A stretch of 10,111 nt of DNA from JAHEJB01 sp041748175. Lineage in GTDB: Bacteria; Bacteroidota; Rhodothermia; Rhodothermales; Rubricoccaceae. The stretch's first letter is position 1. Every line of letters starts with the position of its first letter. The notes under the pieces were generated by a model, which did no database searches, was not told where the DNA came from, and saw only the letters and a program-made list of their open reading frames with translations. The position numbers and the translations under genes were made by a program. Positions 1 through 5,685 of the stretch are shown in pieces. The stretch is from positions 1 through 10,111 of the forward strand of contig JBGTDU010000126.1 in NCBI GenBank assembly GCA_041748175.1. The letters run 5' to 3'.

Positions 1-71
1 CGCCGGAGGTCGTCGCGAAGGTGCGGTCGGTGATGCGGGAGGAGCCGGATGCGGCACCCCGCTCCGACTGA
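1..71 (+). CDS. C-terminal end of a probable sulfatase (partial)
   Basis: An open reading frame enters from the left edge in the frame that starts at base 3 and ends at TGA 69-71. The 22 readable residues include PEVVAKVRSVMREE. A short helix of the form 'hPEVvakvxxiMrea' close to the stop is typical of the C-terminus of bacterial type I (formylglycine-dependent) sulfatases, which hydrolyse sulfate esters and are usually exported. The catalytic Cys/Ser motif and metal site would lie outside the window, so this call rests on the tail alone. Another alpha/beta hydrolytic enzyme with a similar tail is possible. A hairpin and a palindromic terminator follow on the same strand, consistent with a transcript ending here. 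Confidence 0.5.
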   Translation, partial: PEVVAKVRSVMREEPDAAPRSD

Positions 72-86
72 GCCCGTCTTGTCGCA

Positions 87-133
87 GCACCCTGCGCTCG
101 CCCGCTGAGGCCCCGTGACGAAGCGCAGGGTGC
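87..133. repeat. 12-bp perfect inverted repeat (hairpin)
   Basis: GCACCCTGCGCT at 87-98 is exactly complementary to AGCGCAGGGTGC at 122-133, leaving a 23-base loop. It starts 16 bases after the stop of the upstream gene. There is no T-run after either arm, so it is not a canonical intrinsic terminator. It could slow the polymerase or protect the 3' end of the transcript. The pairing is seen directly; the role is inferred. Confidence 0.6.
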
Positions 134-261
134 AGAACTGCCGGTCGCAAAACACCCTATCCGAATGTCCAGCCAATCCGGTTGGCCACCTCTGCTCCTC
201 CTGTCCAGGAGGCTGTTGCGAATTGCGCCAACGCGATCTTTTGCTAATGCGTTCGCCCTCA

Positions 262-299
262 CCCCGTACCTCTCCCGGCCGGGAGAGGGGGTTTTCTTT
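262..299 (+). terminator. Palindromic rho-independent terminator, likely dispersed repeat
   Basis: Bases 269-288 form a perfect 20-bp palindrome (CCTCTCCCGG followed by CCGGGAGAGG). More G residues and a T-rich run (GTTTTCTTT, 291-299) follow. That is a GC stem plus U-tract for plus-strand transcription, so it should end the probable sulfatase transcript. The T-run is on one side only, so termination of the minus-strand amidohydrolase transcript would be weaker. The layout (CCCTCACCCC, then CCTCTCCC stem, GGGAGAGGGGG, T-run) resembles intergenic repeats that I recall occurring in many copies in several bacterial genomes. That resemblance is from memory and needs a genome search. Confidence 0.7.
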
Positions 300-407
300 G
301 CGCGAGTCGAGTAGCAGCGAAGCATTATCACAGGTAAACCGCATGCTGCAACACCCGCCCAGATGGGGAGCCTGCGGCCAGGTGTTTCATCAGCCTGCTA
401 TCGAGCT

Positions 408-425
408 CACCCTTCACCCTTCACC
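408..425. repeat. Short tandem repeat at the 3' end of the amidohydrolase gene
   Basis: CACCCTTCACCCTTCACC contains a 7-base unit (ACCCTTC) twice plus a partial copy, and a further single copy lies at 429-435. It overlaps the minus-strand stop codon (421-423) and continues into the intergenic stretch. It could be slippage-prone, but the only coding effect would be on the last residues of the protein. Confidence 0.6.
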
Positions 426-1608
426 GGCACCCTTCGCGAACAACGGCGCCGTCTACGATGACGGTGCAGACATGCGAGGTGTACTCCAGCGGATCACCGT
501 CGAACAGCGCGAGGTCCGCGTCCTTCCCCACTTCGATCGAACCAACGCGACCGTCAATACCCAGAATGCGCGCAGCGCCGATCGTGATTGCGGCTAGCGC
601 GGCTTCTCTGGGGAGGCAGTACGCCGCGGCGATGGCCGCTTCGAACAGCACGACGCGCGTTTTGGGGACATACCCTTCGTAGCCACTCTGCAGCGTGAAC
701 GGGATTCCCGCCTCGTGCAAGAGCTTCGCGGTCTCCATCGTGGCGTTCTCGCGCTCGCCTCCGGCGCGCATCATAGTTGGGTGCAGCACAACCGGGGTTC
801 CCGCCGCGCGGATTTCGTCAAGGATGAGGTAGGCCTCACTCGCGCCGCTAAGCACGAGGTCCATCTGCGGAAACTCCCGAGCCAGTCGAAGCGCGGAGAG
901 GAGGTCGTTGGCGCGATGGGCTTCCAGCAGCGCGGGCATCCGGCCGGTGGCCACATCGGCGAGAATCTCTTTGTCGAGGTCGCGCTCCTTCTTTTCACCG
1001 TTTTCGTAGGCCAGGGCGTCGTAGAGCGCCCTGCGGAGTTCCGACACCGCCCGAGCCCGCGTTCCGACACTCTCGAAGTTGCTCCCGATCGAGGAGCCGA
1101 GAGTCATCGCGAGCATCGTCGTGGAGTCAACCAGTGCTTCGTCCAGCGTGCCATAGGCGGTTTTCACGATGGTTGTCTGACCGGATGCCAGCGCACCGGG
1201 CGCGTGGCCGGTGTGGACGGTCGTGACGCCAAAGCTGAGGAGCCATTCCACCAATTCATCCCGTGCGTTGTAGGCGTCCATTGCCCGGAGAGACGGTTGG
1301 AGCACATCGCCCACATCAAGCGCATCACGATCCTGATCCTGGTTGAGAAGCCCGGAAAGGCCGACGGTCGAACGGCCGTCCACCAGCCCCGGCGTCACCA
1401 CCGAGGCCTCCAGTGTGCGGAATTCTGCAGGGATCGTCTCGCTCCCGAATGAACCGACGTGGTCGATCTTTCCATCACGAATCAGAATCAGGCCGTCCAC
1501 GATGGGCGGGCCGGCCATCGTGTAAATCGTGTCGGCGCGAACGGCGATCTGTGCCGAGGCAGGCAGCGCGAGAATGGCAGCGAGTACGATGAGGAAGAGT
1601 CGCTTCAC
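421..1608 (-). CDS. Exported amidohydrolase-family protein with degraded metal site
   Basis: A 395-residue protein of the amidohydrolase superfamily (the COG1228-like, imidazolonepropionase-related group). Residues 1-19 are a signal peptide (MKRLFLIVLAAILALPASA), so it acts in the periplasm or beyond. An N-terminal beta-sandwich part (GPPIVDGLILIRDGKI) and the C-terminal GxxxVGSIEVGKDADLALF strand pair fit the family. The normal PGLVDxHxH motif reads PGLVDGRST (73-81), so both histidines are gone. The position of the paralog's HHISE reads SGASE (254-258), and its HTDD reads as Gly/Tyr/Glu/Gly (about 309-312). Lys149 and His231 remain. Start is GTG, with a GAGGA ribosome site 7 bases upstream inside the preceding gene's end, 3 bases after that gene's stop. 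It is very likely co-transcribed and translationally linked with it. The family call is firm. Whether it is an enzyme is doubtful: it may be a pseudoenzyme or a subunit of its neighbour. Confidence 0.85.
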   Translation of the reverse strand: MKRLFLIVLAAILALPASAQIAVRADTIYTMAGPPIVDGLILIRDGKIDHVGSFGSETIPAEFRTLEASVVTPGLVDGRSTVGLSGLLNQDQDRDALDVGDVLQPSLRAMDAYNARDELVEWLLSFGVTTVHTGHAPGALASGQTTIVKTAYGTLDEALVDSTTMLAMTLGSSIGSNFESVGTRARAVSELRRALYDALAYENGEKKERDLDKEILADVATGRMPALLEAHRANDLLSALRLAREFPQMDLVLSGASEAYLILDEIRAAGTPVVLHPTMMRAGGERENATMETAKLLHEAGIPFTLQSGYEGYVPKTRVVLFEAAIAAAYCLPREAALAAITIGAARILGIDGRVGSIEVGKDADLALFDGDPLEYTSHVCTVIVDGAVVREGCR

Positions 1609-1611
1609 GGC

Positions 1612-2880
1612 TTAGTCCTCGTGGTCGGCGGAGGCAGAACGATACACCTCGTATCCACCGATGGCGAAGGCGCGGTCCTCGGGATTGGCGAGGTCGAAGA
1701 CTTTCCGCCCTTCCACCCATGTCTGCTCGACACGCGTGTACACCGAGAACGGGTCTCCCGAGAGAACGACGAAGTCGGCGTCCTTGCCGGGCTCCAGGCT
1801 TCCAAGGCGGTCGTCGAGGCCAAGCATCCTCGCGCCCGCTATCGTCATGGCGTCGAGGGCGAACTCCCTCGACATGCCTCCGCGCACGCCGAGCGCCGCA
1901 GAACGCAGAAAGAGACGGCTATCGGTGATGTAGTCGTCGGTGTGGTAGGCAACGGCCACGCCCGCGCGTTCGAGCGCCGAGCCGGTATCGATGAACAGGC
2001 CGCGCGCCTCCAGTTTGCCGCCGGGCGAATCGAGCACGATGATAGACGCCGGCGAGCCCGATGCCGCTATTTCTGCCGCGACGCGCCAGCCTTCCGAGAT
2101 GTGATGCAGCACGGGCGTGAACCCGAACTCGCGACCGAGGCGCAAGGCCGTCAGGATGTCGTCGTGGCGATGCGTGTGAAAGTGGACGATCCGCTCGCCG
2201 TCGATAATCTGAAGGAGGGCTTCCTTGCGGAGATCCCGAACGCCGACCGAGTCCTCCTTGCCGCTCGCGCGGTAAGCGAGCGCCTCGTAAAACATCTCGC
2301 GGACGATCGCAGCAGATCGTGCGCGTGTATCGGGGAAGCCATTCGTGTCCCGCAGCGAGTTCGTCCCGTTCGCCATCTTCATCCCCCCACAGACGCCGGT
2401 CAGCGGATCGTCGCAAAACAGCATCTCCTCGATGGTGTTCGCGTCGCGAAGTTTGAGGTACGCCGTCTGGCCGCTCATCAGATGGCCCGAGCCCGGCATC
2501 ACGTTGAGGGTTGTGATCCCTCCGGCGCGCGCTCGCTCGAAAGAGTCGGCGCGGGGATCGAGCGCATCCAGAATCCGCACCTCAGGATGCGTCGGCCCGG
2601 AGCTGTCCCCGCCGTCGCCGGCCCCGGTATGCGAGTGCGTGTCCACCAGGCCAGGGATAATGACTTTGCCCGAGACGTCGATCTGCCGGTATCCGGAGAT
2701 GTTCGGCCGCAGTTGACCCACCTCAACGATTCGTCCTCCATCAATCAGCATAATCCCCTGCTCGATAGGCGGACCCGCTACGGGGTAGATGGTGGCGCCG
2801 ATGAGCGCGATGCGATCCTGCTGGGCGAAGGCAAGCGCAGGCAGAATCAACAGCGCGGCGAGCGTGAGCGAGCGAAACAA
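1612..2880 (-). CDS. Exported metal-dependent amidohydrolase
   Basis: A 422-residue amidohydrolase with a signal peptide (MFRSLTLAALLILPALAFA, cleavage before about Gln20). The metal-site residues are visible in order: PGLVDTHSH with His82 and His84, a Lys in YLKL (Lys143) where family members can carry a carboxylated lysine, HFHTHRHDD (His233-Asp241), LHHISEG (His259/His260) and YHTDD (His313-Asp316). The C-terminus has the usual GSLEPGKDADFVVL strand pair. Such enzymes hydrolyse C-N bonds in peptides, hydantoins or cyclic amides; the substrate cannot be told from sequence. The start is TTG at 2878-2880: an in-frame stop lies at 2893-2895 and the signal peptide begins right at the TTG. No Shine-Dalgarno sequence is visible. 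It is first in a two-gene unit with its degenerate paralog and is divergent from ppa. Confidence 0.9.
   Translation of the reverse strand: MFRSLTLAALLILPALAFAQQDRIALIGATIYPVAGPPIEQGIMLIDGGRIVEVGQLRPNISGYRQIDVSGKVIIPGLVDTHSHTGAGDGGDSSGPTHPEVRILDALDPRADSFERARAGGITTLNVMPGSGHLMSGQTAYLKLRDANTIEEMLFCDDPLTGVCGGMKMANGTNSLRDTNGFPDTRARSAAIVREMFYEALAYRASGKEDSVGVRDLRKEALLQIIDGERIVHFHTHRHDDILTALRLGREFGFTPVLHHISEGWRVAAEIAASGSPASIIVLDSPGGKLEARGLFIDTGSALERAGVAVAYHTDDYITDSRLFLRSAALGVRGGMSREFALDAMTIAGARMLGLDDRLGSLEPGKDADFVVLSGDPFSVYTRVEQTWVEGRKVFDLANPEDRAFAIGGYEVYRSASADHED
1616..1620 (-). promoter_or_regulatory. Shine-Dalgarno site for the second amidohydrolase gene
   Basis: On the minus strand GAGGA lies 7 bases before the GTG at 1608, inside the last codons of the upstream amidohydrolase gene. 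It supports the GTG start, which directly gives a good signal peptide. It is the only clear ribosome-binding sequence I found in the window. Confidence 0.6.
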
Positions 2881-2893
2881 GGGCGGTAGCGTT

Positions 2894-2915
2894 TAGCTTC
2901 GGTGAACCGAAGTTA
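2894..2915. promoter_or_regulatory. 22-bp inverted repeat in divergent promoter region
   Basis: The 65-base gap between the TTG of the amidohydrolase gene and the ATG of ppa contains TAGCTTCGGT (2894-2903) facing ACCGAAGTTA (2906-2915). The arms match at 9 of 10 positions around a 2-base centre. The inner 16 bases (2897-2912) are perfect with 7-bp arms. Each arm begins TAnCTTCG, close to the Bacteroidota -7 promoter element TAnnTTTG, one on each strand and each pointing at one of the divergent genes. It could be an operator, a pair of back-to-back promoter elements, or a hairpin. The repeat is seen; the function is inferred. No matching -33 TTTG box was found. Confidence 0.45.
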
Positions 2916-2945
2916 CACGGCCCGTCCCTCACTTTCACACACGAC

Positions 2946-3494
2946 ATGCATCCCTGGCACGATCTCTCGCACGGCGAGAACATCAGCGAAGCCTTCGACG
3001 TGGTCATCGAAGTCCCGAGGGGCGGGACCGTCAAGTACGAGCTCGACAAGAAAACAGGTCTCCTCCGCGTCGACCGCGTGCTGTACAGCGCGGTCTACTA
3101 CCCTGCCAACTACGGTTTCATTCCGCGCACGCTGGGTGGCGACGGAGACCCTCTTGATGTACTCGTGCTGATGGACGAGCCTGTCGCTCCGCTTTCCGTC
3201 CTTCGCGCCCGCGCGATCGGCATGCTGCCCATGGTTGATGATGCCGGCGACGACGAAAAGATCATCGCCGTCTGCGTAGATGATCCACGGTTCGAGGAAT
3301 ACCGGACTCTCGAAGACCTCCCCGAACATCGAAGGCGCCAGATCGAGCGGTTCTTTCTCGATTACAAGACGCTGGAGGGTGGGACCGTTGCCACCGGTTC
3401 CTACGTCGACAGGATCGAGGCTATCCGGATCATCGAGGAAGCCGTCGTCCGCTACAAAGAGGCGTTTCCCGAGCGAGCGTGGCGGGGAGCCTAA
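2946..3494 (+). CDS. ppa: Inorganic pyrophosphatase, family I (soluble)
   Basis: A 182-residue cytoplasmic enzyme that hydrolyses pyrophosphate to two phosphates with Mg2+, pulling biosynthetic reactions forward. The family I signature is present as DGDPLDVLVL with Asp66, Asp68 and Asp71. The second metal-binding block reads DDAGDDEK (98-105), with Asp98, Asp103 and Lys105 matching the E. coli Asp97/Asp102/Lys104 pattern. EVPRGGTVKYELDK (22-35) carries the substrate-binding Lys and Glu, and YYPANYGFIP (51-60) is the usual conserved block. The length is normal for a bacterial hexameric enzyme (about 175 residues). The ATG at 2946 gives a typical N-terminus; no Shine-Dalgarno is visible before it. 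It is divergent from the amidohydrolase pair and followed after 97 bases by gcvT. Confidence 0.95.
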   Translation: MHPWHDLSHGENISEAFDVVIEVPRGGTVKYELDKKTGLLRVDRVLYSAVYYPANYGFIPRTLGGDGDPLDVLVLMDEPVAPLSVLRARAIGMLPMVDDAGDDEKIIAVCVDDPRFEEYRTLEDLPEHRRRQIERFFLDYKTLEGGTVATGSYVDRIEAIRIIEEAVVRYKEAFPERAWRGA

Positions 3495-3591
3495 GGTTTC
3501 AACGGAGAAGTTTGAAGTGTGCAAAGGCGCGCACGGCAACTTGAAGGTCCTCCCATCCTAACTTCTGGATCTCGCTCCTTCCGATCTGCGC

Positions 3592-4713
3592 ATGGAAACC
3601 ATCAAAACCACCCCGCTCCACGCCGTCCATCTCGCCCTCGGCGCGAAGATGATGCCCTTTGCGGGGTTCGATATGCCCGTGCAGTACAGCGGCATCATCG
3701 ACGAACACCACGCCGTGCGCCAGGCCGCCGGGTTATTTGACGTGAGCCACATGGGCGAGGTGTTCGTGCGCGGCCCGCAGGCGTTTGAGTTTGTCCAGCG
3801 GCTCGTCACCAACGACGCGGCCAAGCTTTACGACGGCAAAGCGATGTACACGGTGATGTGCCGGGAGCACGGCGGCGCGGTGGATGACTTGCTCGTCTAT
3901 CGATTTGCAGAGGACGACTACCTGCTCGTCATCAACGCCTCGAACATCGAGAAAGACCTTGCGCACATCCGCGAGCAACACGCCGCGTCCGGATTCGATT
4001 GTTCGATTGAGGACGTCTCAGATGACATGGCGTTACTTGCGATTCAGGGGCCAAAGGCCATCGACATCGTAGCGGAAGTTTCGGGCTTGCCTGTTGCCGA
4101 CATCGATTTCTATCATTTCATCCAACCCGCACCTGGCGAATTTCTTGGGTGCCGGCGCGCCATCCTATCGCACACGGGCTACACAGGCGAGCGTGGGCTG
4201 GAAATCTATTGCGAGAACGCAAAGGTCGAGGAAGTCTGGAACGCGCTGATGGCCGCAGGTGAAAAACACGGCCTGAAACCAGCCGGCCTCGGCGCGCGCG
4301 ACACGCTCCGCCTCGAAGCGGGCTTTTGCCTCTATGGCCACGAACTCAACGAGGACATCAACCCGCTGGAGGCGGGTCTTGGCTGGGTGACCAAGCCCGA
4401 CGCCGCAGACTTTGTTGGCGTGGAGGCCGTTCGTAAAATGAAAGAGACTGGCATCCCTCGAAAGATCGTCGGCTTTGTGATCGACGAGCGCGGCATTGCG
4501 CGGCAAGGCTACCCAATTGAAGATGCGGACGGCAATCAAATCGGCGAGGTCACGAGCGGTACGCAGTCGCCGGTTCTTGGTAAAGCGATCGGCCTCGGCT
4601 TCGTCCCAAACAGCGGTGACTTCACGACCCCCGGCGCTTCGATTTATCTCAACGTGCGCAACCGAATGCTGAAGGCGACGGTCACGAAACCGCCGTTCCA
4701 CAAAGCCGCTTGA
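3592..4713 (+). CDS. gcvT: Glycine cleavage system T-protein (aminomethyltransferase)
   Basis: A 373-residue tetrahydrofolate-dependent enzyme, close to the usual 360-375. It takes the aminomethyl group from lipoyl-GcvH, releases ammonia and makes 5,10-methylene-THF, a source of one-carbon units. Visible blocks are TPLHAVHLALGAKMMPFAGFDMPVQY-type N-terminus, GLFDVSHMGE (48-56), GGAVDDLLVYR (94-104) with the catalytic Asp near 98, INASN (114-118), HTGYTGERGLEIY (194-206) and GLGARDTLRLEAGFCLYGHEL (232-252). The C-terminal beta-barrel has GEVTSGTQSP. The ATG at 3592 is the natural family start; no Shine-Dalgarno sequence precedes it. gcvH and gcvP are not in the window, so the glycine cleavage genes are not clustered here. 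Its product feeds the same folate pool used in purine synthesis, a loose link to purK/purE downstream. Confidence 0.95.
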   Translation: METIKTTPLHAVHLALGAKMMPFAGFDMPVQYSGIIDEHHAVRQAAGLFDVSHMGEVFVRGPQAFEFVQRLVTNDAAKLYDGKAMYTVMCREHGGAVDDLLVYRFAEDDYLLVINASNIEKDLAHIREQHAASGFDCSIEDVSDDMALLAIQGPKAIDIVAEVSGLPVADIDFYHFIQPAPGEFLGCRRAILSHTGYTGERGLEIYCENAKVEEVWNALMAAGEKHGLKPAGLGARDTLRLEAGFCLYGHELNEDINPLEAGLGWVTKPDAADFVGVEAVRKMKETGIPRKIVGFVIDERGIARQGYPIEDADGNQIGEVTSGTQSPVLGKAIGLGFVPNSGDFTTPGASIYLNVRNRMLKATVTKPPFHKAA

Positions 4714-4751
4714 CCGATACGGGGTCAATTCGAGACGTGCGAAGGCAAGCG

Positions 4752-4784
4752 TTCCGGGAAGACTTTATCTTCGGGTTGCCGGAA
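4752..4784 (+). promoter_or_regulatory. Nested stem-loop in the comB leader
   Basis: Within the 115 bases between gcvT and comB, TTCCGG (4752-4757) pairs with CCGGAA (4779-4784), and inside it GAAGA (4758-4762) pairs with TCTTC (4768-4772) around a 5-base loop. A 6-base bulge (4773-4778) lies on the 3' side. No T-run follows, so it is not an obvious terminator for gcvT. It may be a leader structure or an accidental pairing. The TATCTTCG promoter-like sequence (4766-4773) lies within it. Confidence 0.35.
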
Positions 4785-4828
4785 AGAGCATCGCTGTCTT
4801 TCGTCTCCCCTCCCCACCCTGGTTCACC

Positions 4829-5638
4829 ATGAACGTCGACGTTTGCCTCACGCCGAACGCGCTGAATGAGGAAGCGGTTAGAGGCAAAACCATCGTGGTC
4901 ATCGATGTGCTTCGTGCATGTTCGACGATCGTGACGGCGTTGGCCAACGGTGCCCGCGAGGTTCTCCCTGTGGCCGACATGGCCGAAGCCGGGCGAGCGG
5001 CCGCAAATCTGGATACCGAAACATGCCTCCTCGGAGGCGAGCGAGAGGGGCGACGCATTGAGGGCTACGGCGCGGGCAACTCCCCACTCGAATACGAACC
5101 GGAGCTGGTCGCCGGGAAGATCGTGGTCCTAAGCACGAGCAACGGGACCCGCGCATTCACACGCGTGCGCTCGGCGGCGCAGGCGGTGGCGGGATGTTTT
5201 CTTAACCTCAGCCGCGTCGTTGACTTCCTCCTTGAAGTCGGCGACCGGCCAGCCACTTCTGATTTCGAGCCCGAGGCCCTGATTCTCTGTGCCGGTTACA
5301 ATGGACGCACCTCGCTGGAGGACATTCTGTGCGCCGGGATGATTTTGGACCGGCTCAAGGATAAATCCGAGCCCAGCCTGACGGATACGGCACTCATTGC
5401 ACTGACGCAGTACCGAAGCGCGAAGAGTCGCCTCGCGCGCGCCCTTTTTAACTGCGAGCACACGCAGCGGCTCATTGCCCTCGGCTTTGGCGACGACGTG
5501 TCCTATTGCGCGGGTGTCGACACCTGTGCTGTTCTGCCGCGCTATCGGGACAACCTCCTCAGGCTCGACCGTCGCGACAAGGAACAGGTTCGGGGCGTAG
5601 TTGATGCGGTGACCATGGAAAAAGGAGAGCTCGTCTAG
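4829..5638 (+). CDS. comB: 2-phosphosulfolactate phosphatase family protein (ComB-like)
   Basis: A 269-residue protein of the ComB family, Mg2+-dependent acid phosphatases that in methanogens convert (R)-2-phospho-3-sulfolactate to sulfolactate in coenzyme M synthesis. Family motifs are in order: VVIDVLRACSTI (23-34), GGEREGRRIEG (69-79), GNSP (83-86), STSNGTRA (102-109), and CAGYNGRTSLED (154-165). The length is close to the family norm (about 240-270). ATG 4829 gives the expected start, with the first strand beginning at residue 2. Many bacteria outside methanogens carry this gene, and its role there is not settled. comA, comC and comDE are not nearby. It opens a run of closely spaced plus-strand genes (47 bases before ftsK). 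The family is clear; the substrate in this organism is not. Confidence 0.88.
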   Translation: MNVDVCLTPNALNEEAVRGKTIVVIDVLRACSTIVTALANGAREVLPVADMAEAGRAAANLDTETCLLGGEREGRRIEGYGAGNSPLEYEPELVAGKIVVLSTSNGTRAFTRVRSAAQAVAGCFLNLSRVVDFLLEVGDRPATSDFEPEALILCAGYNGRTSLEDILCAGMILDRLKDKSEPSLTDTALIALTQYRSAKSRLARALFNCEHTQRLIALGFGDDVSYCAGVDTCAVLPRYRDNLLRLDRRDKEQVRGVVDAVTMEKGELV

Positions 5639-5685
5639 AGCTAGCTGCCGTCGCCTTCTTCCGCTCGGCGTCGCAATCACGTATT

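Larger units (their letters stand above)
72..420. other. 349-base gene-free stretch between convergent genes
   Basis: This stretch separates the plus-strand probable sulfatase end from the minus-strand amidohydrolase pair, so both transcripts run into it. I see no convincing coding sequence. A reading frame beginning at 115 runs on antisense through the amidohydrolase gene and looks like a shadow. What it does hold is secondary structure: a 12-bp inverted repeat (87-98/122-133), a small 6-bp stem with a 4-base loop (197-202/207-212), the palindromic terminator at 262-299, and a weak 6-bp pairing (350-355/381-386) that could end the minus-strand transcript. No tRNA or other RNA gene was recognised. 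Confidence 0.7.

Noticed and set aside
115..597. 160-codon plus-strand reading frame in the left intergenic stretch
   Set aside because: It runs through two hairpins and the terminator and then antisense into the amidohydrolase gene. The product is Cys/Ser/Arg-rich without a domain.
715..1452. 245-codon plus-strand reading frame inside the degenerate amidohydrolase gene
   Set aside because: It is a shadow of the minus-strand gene, with no family motif and no start signal.
1459..2889. Long 476-codon plus-strand reading frame opposite the amidohydrolase genes
   Set aside because: It lies fully antisense to genes with clear family motifs. Its translation is rich in Arg, His and Val with no recognisable domain, as expected from the codon bias of the opposite strand in GC-rich DNA.
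3504..3547. Possible hairpin between ppa and gcvT (GTGTGC with GCGCAC and flanking AAGTT/AACTT)
   Set aside because: The stem needs a G-U pair and a bulge and has no T-run. It is too weak to call as a terminator, though it could be looked at in relatives.
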